A stretch of 48,185 nt of DNA from Sanguibacter inulinus. GTDB lineage: Bacteria; Actinomycetota; Actinomycetes; Actinomycetales; Cellulomonadaceae. Numbering within the stretch: position 1 is the stretch's first letter; each line of letters begins with the position of its first letter. The notes under the pieces are model-generated. The model was not told where the DNA came from. It made no database searches and saw only the letters and a program-made list of their open reading frames with translations. The stretch is taken from assembly GCF_013415325.1 (NCBI RefSeq), contig NZ_JACBYE010000032.1, positions 1 to 48,185 of the forward strand, read 5' to 3'. Positions 6,903-16,531 of the stretch are shown here, piece by piece. Position numbers and translations under genes: made by a program.

Positions 6903-7834
6903 CGGTCGACCTCCTCGGCGTGGTGGTGCTCGGGACTGCCTGCGGGCTCTGCGGGAGCCGCAGACCTGTCGGTCAGATGGACGAAGAGGTCCTGCAGCGG
7001 CACCGGGCCCAGCTCGAGGCCGGCGCTGCGGACCCGGGCGTGCGCGTCCTGACCGAGCATCCCGACGAAGGTGACCTGGGCGGTCCCGCCGAGCACGGTC
7101 CGGGCCAGCACGTCGATGCCGAGCTGGGCGACCACCTCGTCCACTGCGGAGGCAGACCCCGTGAGGGTCGAGCCCCGGGCCTGGAGCGACTCGGCGCTGT
7201 CGGTGAGCAGGACCCTGCCCCTGTGCAGGATCGTCACGTGCTCGAGCACCCTGTCGAGCTCGCCGATGAGGTGGCTGGACAGCACGATCGTGCGCGGGTG
7301 CTCGACGTAGTCGACGAGCAGCGACTGGTAGAACCTGTAGCGCGACGGCGCGTCCATGCCGAGGTACACCTCGTCGAGGATGGTCAGCGGCGCCCTGGCG
7401 GCGAGGCCCAGGCTCGCGCCGACCGCAGAGCGTTGCCCACGGGACAGCGACTCGACCTTGGTGCGCATCGGGACCTCGAGCTGGTCGAGCATCTCCTCGG
7501 CGTAGGCGCGGTCGAAGGAAGGGCGCATGCTCTCGACGAAGTCGAGGTTGATCTTGACGTTCTCGTCGCCGAGCACGTCACCGCTCTCCCGGACGAAGCA
7601 CGTGCCCTCGAGGACCCGCTCGTTCTCGAAGGGGTCTTCGCCGTCGACGAGCACCTTCCCGTGGGTCGGACGGCGGAAGGCCGCGAGGAGCGAGAGCAGG
7701 GTGGTCTTGCCGGAGCCGTTGCGGCCGAGCAGGCCGTGGACGACACCGGGTGCGAGCGTGAGGTCGACCCCGCTGAGGGCGGGGCGGTCGAAGTCGACCC
7801 CCACACCGCGCAGCTCGACGCTGAAACCTGTCAT
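6899..7834 (-). CDS. ABC transporter ATP-binding protein
   Basis: A 311-residue cytoplasmic ATPase starting MTGFSVELRGVGVDF at ATG 7834, which overlaps the regulator stop (ATGA). Walker A is GLLGRNGSGKTT. The signature is LSRGQRSAVGASLGLA, a diverged LSGGQ. Walker B reads LTILDEVYLGMD, followed by the switch His in LSSHLIGEL. A C-terminal region (about 215-311) carries small-domain features of the YtrB/CcmA-type drug or bacitracin ATPases and ends His/Glu-rich. Together with the 243-residue permease it should form an exporter or resistance transporter. The frame is open upstream to 8239, but that part is a shadow of the regulator gene. Confidence 0.88.
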   Translation of the reverse strand: MTGFSVELRGVGVDFDRPALSGVDLTLAPGVVHGLLGRNGSGKTTLLSLLAAFRRPTHGKVLVDGEDPFENERVLEGTCFVRESGDVLGDENVKINLDFVESMRPSFDRAYAEEMLDQLEVPMRTKVESLSRGQRSAVGASLGLAARAPLTILDEVYLGMDAPSRYRFYQSLLVDYVEHPRTIVLSSHLIGELDRVLEHVTILHRGRVLLTDSAESLQARGSTLTGSASAVDEVVAQLGIDVLARTVLGGTAQVTFVGMLGQDAHARVRSAGLELGPVPLQDLFVHLTDRSAAPAEPAGSPEHHHAEEVDR

Positions 7835-8232
7835 GACGGAGCCTCCTGGCTGAGGTTCTGGACGGTCTGGGGTGCCGTGGTGGCGGTGCCGGCGATGTAG
7901 CGCTGGATCTCGTCGGTGGTGATCCCGAGGAGCGCGGCCCGCTCGAGGACCGGGGCGAGCTCGTCGGCGAAGAAGTCTGCCCGGCTGGCGGCGCGGAGCC
8001 GCTCGGCAGCTCCGTCGGCGACGAACATGCCGACGCCGCGCTGCTTGTAGAGGACCCCGTCGTCGACGAGGAGGGCGAAGGCCTTCGCGGCGGTCGCCGG
8101 GTTGATGCGGAAGGTCGTCGCGTACTGGGTCGTCGACATGACCTGCGTCCCCTCCGGGAGGGAGCCGGCGAGGACGTCTCGCCGGATCTGGTCGGCGATC
8201 TGAAGATAGATCGGGTCTCGTCCGTCGAACAC
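7831..8232 (-). CDS. GntR-family regulator, YtrA subfamily
   Basis: A 133-residue transcription factor. Residues 4-72 are the GntR winged helix (DPIYLQIADQIRRDVLAGSL, then TTFRINPATAAKAFALLVDDG and a wing KQRGVGMFVADGA). The short helical C-terminus without a FadR or HutC effector domain is typical of YtrA. I start at GTG 8232 because GGGAGG lies just upstream. Starts at 8274 or 8265 would include the operator's edge. It heads the operon with the ATPase and permease, overlapping the ATPase by 4 nt, and is probably an autorepressor acting at the palindrome 42 bp upstream. Confidence 0.88.
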   Translation of the reverse strand: MFDGRDPIYLQIADQIRRDVLAGSLPEGTQVMSTTQYATTFRINPATAAKAFALLVDDGVLYKQRGVGMFVADGAAERLRAASRADFFADELAPVLERAALLGITTDEIQRYIAGTATTAPQTVQNLSQEAPS

Positions 8233-8274
8233 GCTGCACCTCCCTCGCTCTCGGACAGCGTTCATCCGCCTCAC

Positions 8275-8300
8275 TGGTTCATTACTCCACTAATGAACCA
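8275..8300 (-). promoter_or_regulatory. YtrA-type operator/promoter
   Basis: Perfect 10-bp inverted repeat TGGTTCATTA / TAATGAACCA around a 6-bp spacer, 42 bp upstream of the regulator's GTG. On the minus strand the inner part contains TAATGA, a possible -10. The size and placement fit a GntR/YtrA dimer site. Confidence 0.75.
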
Positions 8301-8411
8301 TGTAACCGTCGTCGGCGCAAGTGCCCCGTCCCCGCTGAAGCGCCCGGAGGGCGGCCGACCCTGCCGCTTCGGTATTCTCAGGGCTCACTGCGAGGGGACA
8401 GGGACCCGAAG

Positions 8412-8879
8412 ATGAGAGCGATACGAGGGAGCGTGCTGGTGATGACGGTCTGTGCAGGCCTGGCGCTGTCGGGCTGCGAGACACCCGACGGCGCCGAGGC
8501 GTCAGCAGCGAGCCAGCCCCCGGGTCGCGACGTCGTCGTGGCGGACGACGCCACGGTCTGCTCGGCACTGAGCGACGTCATGACGATCGTGGACAACGCG
8601 GACCTCGGTCTCGCCGAGGGACGTATGGCAGAGCCGGAGAGGGAGGGGTGGTACCAGCTCGCGACCCGCGTCCTCGCCCGCATCCCTGCGAGCGACGACG
8701 CTGTCCTGAGCCAGGGGCTCGCGGACCTGCGCGCGACGACGCCACCCGTCGCAGCAGGCGCGAAGGGCCCGTCTGAGGGGATCGGCTCGCCCGCATGGCA
8801 CGACACGCTCGCGTCGGTCGCCGAGACCTGTGCGGCAGCCGACGCCGAGCTGGCCGTCCAGTCCTTCACCGGCGGCTGA
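8412..8879 (+). CDS. Small secreted lipoprotein of unknown function
   Basis: A 155-residue protein. The signal peptide MRAIRGSVLVMTVCAGLALSG ends in the lipobox LSGC (Cys22), so it is probably membrane-anchored outside the cell. The mature part is soluble and helical with two further Cys residues, in DATVCSAL and VAETCAAAD, which might form a disulfide. I do not recognise a family. It is transcribed away from the YtrA operon, its ATG follows GGGAC, and a bidirectional terminator separates it from asd. Confidence 0.75.
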   Translation: MRAIRGSVLVMTVCAGLALSGCETPDGAEASAASQPPGRDVVVADDATVCSALSDVMTIVDNADLGLAEGRMAEPEREGWYQLATRVLARIPASDDAVLSQGLADLRATTPPVAAGAKGPSEGIGSPAWHDTLASVAETCAAADAELAVQSFTGG

Positions 8880-8939
8880 CCGCCCGAGGGGCACGTCCAT
8901 CGTTCCCCGCACCGTCACCACGCCACGGGGGCAGACGCA

Positions 8940-8979
8940 CGACACCCCTGCAGCTGCCGAGGCAGGCGCAGGGGTGTCG
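8940..8979. terminator. Bidirectional terminator between lipoprotein gene and asd
   Basis: Arms CGACACCCCTGC (8940-8951) and GCAGGGGTGTCG (8968-8979) are perfectly complementary, and the interior contains a second small hairpin CTGCC-GA-GGCAG. It lies between two convergent genes. Confidence 0.85.
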
Positions 8980-9030
8980 AGAGGCGTGTCCGCCCGTCAC
9001 CACCTGGAGACGGCGTCGCGAGAGGCGTCG

Positions 9031-10134
<1,104 letters not shown>

Positions 10135-10253
10135 CTACGAAGCTAATGGGTGTCAGGCGCGTCCTCCGGCGAGGGCCGGTGCGGTCAGACAGGGCACGCC
10201 CCGACCGACCGGCATCTCGCAGGTCGTCCGGGCCGGTGCGAGCGGCGCGCGGC

Positions 10254-10772
10254 TCAGCGGCCGGTGCCGCCGTAGACGACGGCCTCGGCCTCGGTGTCGA
10301 GCTCGAAGGCCGTGTGCACGGCGCGGACGGCCGCGTCGAGGTTGTCCTCGCGCGTGACGACCGAGATGCGGATCTCCGAGGTCGAGATCATCTCGATGTT
10401 GACGCCCGCGTCGCGCAGCGCACCGAAGAGCTTGGCCGAGACCCCGGGGTGGGACTTCATGCCCGCGCCGATGAGCGAGAGCTTGCCGATCTGGTCGTCG
10501 AGCTGGATCGACTCGAAGCCGATGGCCTCGCGGACGGCGTTGAGCGCCGTGGTCGCGATCGGGCCGTCCTCCTCAGGGAGGGTGAAGGAGATGTCGGTCC
10601 GCCCGGTCGAGGCGACCGAGATGTTCTGGACGATCATGTCGATGTTCGCGCCAGCACCCGCGACAACCTCGAAGATGCGTGCCGCGGTGCCCGGGACGTC
10701 GGGCACACCGACGACGGTGATCTTGGCCTCGCTGCGGTCGTGGGCGACCCCGGAGATGATCGGTGCTTCCAT
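10254..10772 (-). CDS. lysC: Aspartate kinase beta subunit (internal in-frame start in lysC)
   Basis: An internal ATG ([17 protein letters not shown]) with AGAGG 5 nt upstream would give a 172-residue product containing only the two ACT regulatory domains. Corynebacterium glutamicum lysC makes an overlapping beta subunit of about this size from the equivalent site, and it joins alpha in an alpha2-beta2 enzyme. The Shine-Dalgarno sequence is seen; use of the start is inferred. Confidence 0.6.
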   Translation of the reverse strand: MEAPIISGVAHDRSEAKITVVGVPDVPGTAARIFEVVAGAGANIDMIVQNISVASTGRTDISFTLPEEDGPIATTALNAVREAIGFESIQLDDQIGKLSLIGAGMKSHPGVSAKLFGALRDAGVNIEMISTSEIRISVVTREDNLDAAVRAVHTAFELDTEAEAVVYGGTGR

Positions 10773-11552
10773 GACGACCTCTTCCTCGTTCGGTGCTGCG
10801 GCGTCGACGACGGCGACGGGAGTGTTGGTGACCAGGGTCCCGGGGGCCCCGGAGAAGGACGACCTGACGTGGACCGGGACGTCGTAGCGGCGGGCGTACT
10901 CGACGCAGCGCAGGGCGAGGATCTTCGCGCCGCTGGCCGCCATCTCGAGCATCTCCTCGTAGGTGATGCGGTCGATCTTGCGGGCGCTCGGGACGATGCG
11001 CGGGTCGGCCGTGAAGACGCCGTCCACGTCGGTGTAGATCTCGCAGACGTCGGCGCCGAGGCCGGCGGCGAGGGCCACGGCCGTGGTGTCCGAGCCTCCG
11101 CGTCCGAGGGTGGTGACGTCGTTCGTGCTCTGCGTGACGCCCTGGAACCCGGCGACGATCGCGACGGAGCCCTTCTCGATCGTCTCGCGGATGCGCCCGG
11201 GGACGACGTCGACGATGCGCGCCTTGCCGTGCACGGCGTCGGTGATGACACCGGCCTGCTGCCCCGTGAAGGACTTGGCCTTGACGCCGAGGTTGTTGAT
11301 CGCCATCGCGAGGAGCGACATCGAGATGCGCTCGCCCGCGGTGAGCAGGATGTCCATCTCGCGCGAGGGCGGGATCGGGGTGATCTGCCGGGCGAGGTCG
11401 ATGAGCTCGTCGGTCGTGTCCCCCATGGCCGAGACCACGACGACCACGTCGTGCCCTGCCTTGCGGGCCTCGCTGATGCGCTTGGCCACGCGCTTGATGC
11501 TCTCTGCGTCGGCGACCGACGATCCGCCGTACTTCTGCACGATGAGTGCCAC
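10254..11552 (-). CDS. lysC: Aspartate kinase, alpha subunit
   Basis: Phosphorylates aspartate as the entry to Lys/DAP, Met and Thr synthesis. The 432-residue protein has the N-terminal kinase motif VQKYGGSSV (5-13), a catalytic domain to about 250, and two C-terminal ACT domains (about 265-335 and 345-420) that in actinobacterial enzymes bind Lys and Thr for concerted feedback. The GTG start at 11552 is preceded by GGAG. The gene lies between DUF5063 and asd. An internal in-frame start at 10772 probably yields a separate beta subunit, as in Corynebacterium. Confidence 0.96.
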   Translation of the reverse strand: MALIVQKYGGSSVADAESIKRVAKRISEARKAGHDVVVVVSAMGDTTDELIDLARQITPIPPSREMDILLTAGERISMSLLAMAINNLGVKAKSFTGQQAGVITDAVHGKARIVDVVPGRIRETIEKGSVAIVAGFQGVTQSTNDVTTLGRGGSDTTAVALAAGLGADVCEIYTDVDGVFTADPRIVPSARKIDRITYEEMLEMAASGAKILALRCVEYARRYDVPVHVRSSFSGAPGTLVTNTPVAVVDAAAPNEEEVVMEAPIISGVAHDRSEAKITVVGVPDVPGTAARIFEVVAGAGANIDMIVQNISVASTGRTDISFTLPEEDGPIATTALNAVREAIGFESIQLDDQIGKLSLIGAGMKSHPGVSAKLFGALRDAGVNIEMISTSEIRISVVTREDNLDAAVRAVHTAFELDTEAEAVVYGGTGR

Positions 11553-11798
11553 TGTGCTGCTCCGTTACGTAGCTGGTCCCGTCGATCTAAACGTCCACCA
11601 GGTGCTGTCCGAACGGTTCGAGTGTACGACGCGGGGCGACGGCGTCCAGCCGCGGTCCACGACAGCCGTCCGCACCCCGGACGACTGCGAGACGACCGGG
11701 CACGGTGGGCCGCACCGCGCCACCCGGGAGGCACGGGCGGGCCGGAGACTGACCGGTCCGGGGGCCGCTCACCAGCCCGACCCGAGCCGGCGCCGGGG

Positions 11799-12401
11799 TC
11801 AGTCCTCGAGCGCCTCGAGCTCCGCCTGGACGACAGGGTCGTCGAGGACGTCGGTCCGCAGGTGCCCGAGGATGAGCGCGAGGACGCGGACCGCGCTCGC
11901 GCCACGGTCTCCCCACGACGTGAGGTAGGAGAACTGCCACCACCAGAGCGCCTCGACCACGTGGCCGGCCTCGTAGTGCTGGAGCCCCTGGCCGAGGGCA
12001 GCGGCGACGGTCGCGAGGTCGGCCGAGAGCTCGGCGTCGCCCGTCGCGTCGCTCAGCACGGGGTCGACGACCTCGGTGTACCCGTCGATGCCCTCGAGCA
12101 CGAGCGCGAGGCCGATCCGGAGCGGGTCGACGTCGGTCTCCTCGCCGTCGTCGGGCTCGGACCGCGTCGGCGGCACGACGTCGACCATCGCACCGAGCCG
12201 CGCGCCGGCGCCGAGCACGTCGGAGGTCGCGAGCAGCAGGAGCGGGATGGCGGCCTCGGGTGCGACGCCTGTCGCGACGTCGACGCAGGTCTGCAGGAAC
12301 CGCTCGGCCTGCGGCGCGAAAGCGGCGGCGACCTCGCGGACGTCCGTGCCGGGCGTCGAGCCGGCGATGGGTGCTGCTGGGGGCTGGGTCTGGTCAGGCA
12401 C
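11799..12401 (-). CDS. DUF5063 family protein
   Basis: A 200-residue acidic cytosolic protein. The conserved parts are a central [23 protein letters not shown] helix and a C-terminal [32 protein letters not shown] block typical of DUF5063. The gene sits between recR and lysC, as in many actinobacteria, and its start overlaps the recR stop by 8 nt, so it is translated from the recR transcript. No function is known for the family; the context gives only co-expression with recombination/replication genes. Confidence 0.8.
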   Translation of the reverse strand: MPDQTQPPAAPIAGSTPGTDVREVAAAFAPQAERFLQTCVDVATGVAPEAAIPLLLLATSDVLGAGARLGAMVDVVPPTRSEPDDGEETDVDPLRIGLALVLEGIDGYTEVVDPVLSDATGDAELSADLATVAAALGQGLQHYEAGHVVEALWWWQFSYLTSWGDRGASAVRVLALILGHLRTDVLDDPVVQAELEALED

Positions 12402-12993
12402 CGACGACCCTCCGTCCTTCGAAGGCGCGTCCGAGCGTCACCTCGTCGGCGTACTCGAGGTCACCTCCGACGGGCAGGCCCGAGGCCAGACGCGTGACGC
12501 GCAGACCCATCGGGCCGAGCATCCGGGCGAGGTAGGTGGCCGTGGCCTCGCCCTCGACGTTGGGGTCCATCGCGAGGATGACCTCTTGGACGGCGCCGTC
12601 GGCGAGCCGGGTGAGCAGCTCTTTGATGCGCAGGTCGTCGGGGCCGACGTTGTCGATGGGGTTGATGGCGCCGCCGAGCACGTGGTACTTGCCACGGAAC
12701 TCGCGGGTCCGCTCGATGGCCACGACGTCCTTGGCCTCTTCGACGACGCAGATCACGGCGACAGACCGACGAGGGTCCTGGCAGATGCGGCACTGCTCGG
12801 ACTCGGCCACGTTGCCGCAGATCTCGCAGAAGCGGACCTTGAGCTTGACCTCGGTCAGGGCCTCGGCGAGCCGGCGCGCGTCTTCGGCATCGGCTGCGAG
12901 GAGGTGGAACGCGATCCGCTGCGCGCTCTTGGGCCCGATGCCGGGAAGCCGGCCGAGCTCGTCGATCAGGTCTTGGACTGCGCCTTCATACAC
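12394..12993 (-). CDS. recR: Recombination mediator RecR
   Basis: DNA-binding ring protein that with RecF/RecO loads RecA on SSB-coated gaps. Its 199 residues show the full layout: helix-hairpin-helix [20 protein letters not shown] (about 13-32), a four-Cys zinc finger (Cys56, 59, 68, 71), a Toprim domain ([15 protein letters not shown] ... [14 protein letters not shown]) and the C-terminal Walker-B-like [13 protein letters not shown]. It follows dnaX with a 53-bp gap, a conserved pairing in bacteria. The purine-rich AGGGG before ATG 12993 serves as the ribosome site. Confidence 0.96.
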   Translation of the reverse strand: MYEGAVQDLIDELGRLPGIGPKSAQRIAFHLLAADAEDARRLAEALTEVKLKVRFCEICGNVAESEQCRICQDPRRSVAVICVVEEAKDVVAIERTREFRGKYHVLGGAINPIDNVGPDDLRIKELLTRLADGAVQEVILAMDPNVEGEATATYLARMLGPMGLRVTRLASGLPVGGDLEYADEVTLGRAFEGRRVVGA

Positions 12994-13046
12994 ACCCCTA
13001 GCCTACGTGCGCGCGAGCCCGGCGCGGACCTGCGTGGCGCGACGGC

Positions 13047-15734
13047 TCAGACCTGGCCGTCGACGATCTCGTCGACGATGGTCCCGCCGAGGATCTGCGT
13101 GACGAGCGGGACACCGACCAGCCCGGACGACACGAGGTCTTCGTCGTCGGGCTGCGGGTCGTCGACCACCTGCGCGCGGGCCTGCTCAGCAGCACGGCTC
13201 TCGGCGACCCGACGCTCTGCGGCCTGTCGCGGGGTCTCGCCCGGGAGCGCGTCGCCGCCGGTCTGCGTCGTGGGCTGGGCAGCCTGCTGGGCACCGGCGG
13301 CGCTCGTCTGGCGGCCGTCGGACGCGGGGCGCGCGCCGCGGTCGGGCTGACGGTCGCGGACAGGTTCGGGTCCGTGGTCGTAGTCCTCCGGCGGCTCTTC
13401 GCCGTAGCCGGGCGGAGGCTCTTCGGCGGTCCCGCGCCGCTCGGCCGGGACGGCGCCGCGCCCCGGGCCGTCGTGCTGAGCCGACGGGCTCGACGGGCTG
13501 CTGGGTGCGGCCGGAGCTGTCGACGCCGCCGGGGCGGAACTCTGGGCACCCTGAGCTGCAGGAGCACCCTGCTGGGCCGGTGCAGCGGCCGGGGCAGAGA
13601 CCGTCGCGACGGGCACGTCCCACGAGGCCGCCGCCGCGGCCGGGTCGACGCCCGCCGGTCCGGCCGGTACCTGCGCGGGAGCGGCCGAACCTGCGGCCGG
13701 TGCCGGTGCAGCACGGCCGGGCTCTTCGATCCCGCCCTCGACGCGGACGTCGAAGCCGAGGGTCTCGCGCACGGCGCGCTGGACGAGCTCGGCACCGGGG
13801 CCGTTGCGGAAGGTGGTGGCAAGGCCTGTCGAGGCGAAGGTGAGCCTGAGCGTCGTGTCGGAGAGGTCGGCGACCTGCGCGTTCTGCGCGATGAGCGCCC
13901 ACGTCGACTTCCGCATCCGGCTCAGGGTGTCGAGGACCTCGGGCCACCGACGGCGGAGCATCTCGGCCGACTGCGCGGACTGACCACCGGCTGCGGCGGC
14001 AGGCTGCTGCGCGTGCTGGACGGGCTGGTGGTGCGTGGGCTGCTGCGGCGCCGTCTGGTGCTGGACCTGGGTCGGCGCGGACTGCGTCGGAGCTGCGGCT
14101 GCTGCGGGGGCGGGCGCGGACTGCGGTCGGGGCTCTTCCTGGGGAGCAGACGCAGCCGGGCCGGGCTCGTCCGAGCCGTGCTCGGCCGTCGCCGAGGCTG
14201 GCCCGGCGGTCGCAGCCGGTGAGGAGGGCTCGACCGGAGCCTCTGCCACCTGCTCCTGCGAGGTCGAGCCCGTCGGGAGGTCTTCCCACGGCGGGACGCT
14301 CGCCGGGCGAGCGGCGGCAGAGTCGGCAGCCGCAGCCGGGGTCGTCTGCGAGGGACCGTGCTCCTGCGCGCCAGCAGCCGGTACGCCCGGCGCGCTGGTC
14401 ACGGGTGCGCCGACCTCCGGTGCGGTGCTGACCTGTGGTGCTGCCATCGGTGCGACCGCTGCGGGAGGGGTGACCGCGACCGGCGGTGCAGCCACCTGCG
14501 GGGCCTGGACCGGCGCGGAGACACGCGCTGGAGCAGGGGTGCTCAGCCCGACGGGCGCTCCGGCAGCCGCGCCCCGCTCGAGGCGGTCGAGACGCGCCGC
14601 GATCCCTGTCGCGGTGTCGTCGACGGCCGGCAGCAGCAGACGCGCGCAGAGCAGCTCGAGGTGCAGGCGCGGCGAGGTGGCGCCGCTCATCTCGGTGAGC
14701 GCGGCGTTGACCACGTCGGCCGAGCGCGAGAGCTCTGCGGCGCCGAGGTTGGTGGCCTGGGCCTGCATGCGGGCCAGCTGGTCGGCCGGGACGCTGCGCA
14801 GCACGGCCTGGGCGGCCTCGCCCGAGACCGACAGCACGATGAGGTCGCGCAGGCGCTCGAGCAGGTCTTCGACGAAGCGGCGGGGCTCGTGCCCTGTCGC
14901 GACGACGTGGTCGACCACGCGGAACATGCTCGCGCCGTCGCGGGCGGCGAGCGCCTCGACGACGTCGTCGAGCAGGGTGACGTGCGTGAAGCCGAGCAGC
15001 GAGACGGCACGCTCGTAGTCGAGAACACCGCCCTCGGCACCGGCCATGAGCTGGTCGAGCACCGACAACGAGTCACGGACCGAGCCGCCGCCGGCACGCA
15101 CAACGAGCGGCAGCACTCCCCCGCCGACGGCGATGTTCTCGCTCGTGCAGAGCTCGCCGAGGTACGTCTGGAGAGTCTCGGGCGCCACGAGCCTGAAAGG
15201 GTAGTGGTGGGTCCGCGAGCGGATGGTGCCGATCACCTTGTCGGGCTCGGTCGTGGCGAAGATGAACTTCAGGTACTCCGGCGGCTCTTCGACGATCTTC
15301 AGCAGGGCGTTGAAGCCCTGCGCGGTGACCATGTGGGCCTCGTCGAGGATGAAGATCTTGAAGCGGTCGCGGGACGGCGAGAAGGTCGCGCGCTCGCGCA
15401 GCTCACGGGCGTCGTCGACACCACCGTGGCTGGCCGCGTCGATCTCGACGACGTCGAGGCTCCCGGGGCCGCCGCGGGCGAGCTCGACGCAGGACTCGCA
15501 CTCGCCGCACGGTGTGTCCGTCGGGGTCTCGGGGGTGTTCTTCGCGCAGTTGAGGATGCGGGCGAGGATGCGGGCGGAGGTCGTCTTGCCGCAGCCTCGT
15601 GGGCCGGAGAAGAGATAGGCGTGGTTCACGCGGTCGGAGCGCAGAGCCTGCCGGAGCGGGTCCGTCACGTGCTCCTGACCGATGACCTCGGCGAAGTTCT
15701 CGGGACGGTAGCGGCGGTACAGGGCTGTGCTCAC
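13047..15734 (-). CDS. dnaX: DNA polymerase III gamma/tau subunit
   Basis: Clamp-loader ATPase of the replisome. The N-terminal 370 residues are the conserved AAA+ and domain III region: Walker A GPRGCGKTTSARILARILNC, a zinc module of four Cys around residues 64-79, Walker B FILDEAHMVT and the SRC-like IGTIRSRTHHYPF. Residues about 390-600 form a Pro/Ala/Gln-rich linker, then a second conserved domain (RRRWPEVLDTLSRMRKSTWALI... about 610-680) as in tau domain V. The C-terminus is another long Ala/Pro-rich tail. At 895 residues it is longer than most bacterial DnaX. The GTG at 15734 lies 6 nt after TAAGGT, suggesting a leaderless mRNA. Confidence 0.95.
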   Translation of the reverse strand: MSTALYRRYRPENFAEVIGQEHVTDPLRQALRSDRVNHAYLFSGPRGCGKTTSARILARILNCAKNTPETPTDTPCGECESCVELARGGPGSLDVVEIDAASHGGVDDARELRERATFSPSRDRFKIFILDEAHMVTAQGFNALLKIVEEPPEYLKFIFATTEPDKVIGTIRSRTHHYPFRLVAPETLQTYLGELCTSENIAVGGGVLPLVVRAGGGSVRDSLSVLDQLMAGAEGGVLDYERAVSLLGFTHVTLLDDVVEALAARDGASMFRVVDHVVATGHEPRRFVEDLLERLRDLIVLSVSGEAAQAVLRSVPADQLARMQAQATNLGAAELSRSADVVNAALTEMSGATSPRLHLELLCARLLLPAVDDTATGIAARLDRLERGAAAGAPVGLSTPAPARVSAPVQAPQVAAPPVAVTPPAAVAPMAAPQVSTAPEVGAPVTSAPGVPAAGAQEHGPSQTTPAAAADSAAARPASVPPWEDLPTGSTSQEQVAEAPVEPSSPAATAGPASATAEHGSDEPGPAASAPQEEPRPQSAPAPAAAAAPTQSAPTQVQHQTAPQQPTHHQPVQHAQQPAAAAGGQSAQSAEMLRRRWPEVLDTLSRMRKSTWALIAQNAQVADLSDTTLRLTFASTGLATTFRNGPGAELVQRAVRETLGFDVRVEGGIEEPGRAAPAPAAGSAAPAQVPAGPAGVDPAAAAASWDVPVATVSAPAAAPAQQGAPAAQGAQSSAPAASTAPAAPSSPSSPSAQHDGPGRGAVPAERRGTAEEPPPGYGEEPPEDYDHGPEPVRDRQPDRGARPASDGRQTSAAGAQQAAQPTTQTGGDALPGETPRQAAERRVAESRAAEQARAQVVDDPQPDDEDLVSSGLVGVPLVTQILGGTIVDEIVDGQV

Positions 15735-15740
15735 CCCGCC

Positions 15741-15746
15741 ACCTTA
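15741..15746 (-). promoter_or_regulatory. -10 box of leaderless dnaX mRNA
   Basis: TAAGGT is followed by 6 nt and then the GTG start of dnaX. Confidence 0.55.
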
Positions 15747-15804
15747 GACGGTGCACCTGACAGGTCCGAGCCGCGGTCCAGACGCCACCAGCAGCCTCCG
15801 GCAC

Positions 15805-15855
15805 GACGACGGCCGGCCGTCCCCCGCACGAGGCGAGGGACGACCGGCCGTCGTC
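15805..15855 (-). terminator. Terminator after metI
   Basis: Arms 15805-15823 and 15837-15855 pair over 18 of 19 positions (GACGACGGCCGG then CGTCCC with one mismatch). It lies 17 bp past the metI stop and upstream of the dnaX promoter. Confidence 0.8.
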
Positions 15856-15871
15856 CTGGGTGCTGCCGGGC

Positions 15872-16531
15872 TCAGCGGTGCAGAGCCCTCTTGGCGAGCC
15901 AGTTGCCGAAGTACTGGGCGACCTGGACGATCGCCACGATGACGAGCACCGCAGCCCAGGTGACCTCGTCGTTGAACTTCTGGTACCCGAAGCGCAGCGC
16001 GAAGTCTCCGAGACCGCCACCGCCGATCGCACCGGCCATCGCCGACATGTCGATGACCCCGACGAACAGGAAGGTGTAGCCGAGGATCAGCGGCGCGAGG
16101 GCCTCGGGGATGAGCACCGACCAGATGATGCGGAACCGTGAGGCGCCCATCGCGCGGGCCGCCTCGACGACGCCCGGGTCGAGGGCGACGAGGTTCTGCT
16201 CGACGATCCGCGCGAAGGCCACGGCCGCCATGAGGGTCATCGGCAGGATCACGGCCTGGACGCCGATCGTCGCGCCGGTGACCTCGTAGGTGACCGGACG
16301 GATCGCCGTGACGAAGATGATGAACGGGATCGGCCGCACGAAGTTCACGATCACGTTGAGCACGTTGAACACGACGGGGTTGGACAGCAGGTTGCCCTTG
16401 CGCGTCGTGTAGAGGCCGAGGCCGATGAGGAGCCCGACGAGCCCACCGAGGAGCATCGTCGCCGAGACCATCTGGAGGGTCTCGCCGAGGGCTGACCACA
16501 GGCGTGGGCCGAGCACAGACCAGTCGGTCAT
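15872..16531 (-). CDS. metI: Methionine ABC transporter permease
   Basis: A 219-residue membrane subunit of the D/L-methionine importer. It has five hydrophobic helices (about 20-45, 60-85, 92-115, 150-175, 190-212) and the EAA coupling loop VVEAARAMGASRFRIIWSVLIPEALAPLI. The sequence matches MetI closely (FVRPIPFIIFVTAIRPVT, AGAIGGGGLGDFALRFGYQKFN). Its ATG at 16531 overlaps the metN stop by 4 nt. It pairs with MetN and receives substrate from MetQ, encoded further upstream. Confidence 0.95.
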   Translation of the reverse strand: MTDWSVLGPRLWSALGETLQMVSATMLLGGLVGLLIGLGLYTTRKGNLLSNPVVFNVLNVIVNFVRPIPFIIFVTAIRPVTYEVTGATIGVQAVILPMTLMAAVAFARIVEQNLVALDPGVVEAARAMGASRFRIIWSVLIPEALAPLILGYTFLFVGVIDMSAMAGAIGGGGLGDFALRFGYQKFNDEVTWAAVLVIVAIVQVAQYFGNWLAKRALHR

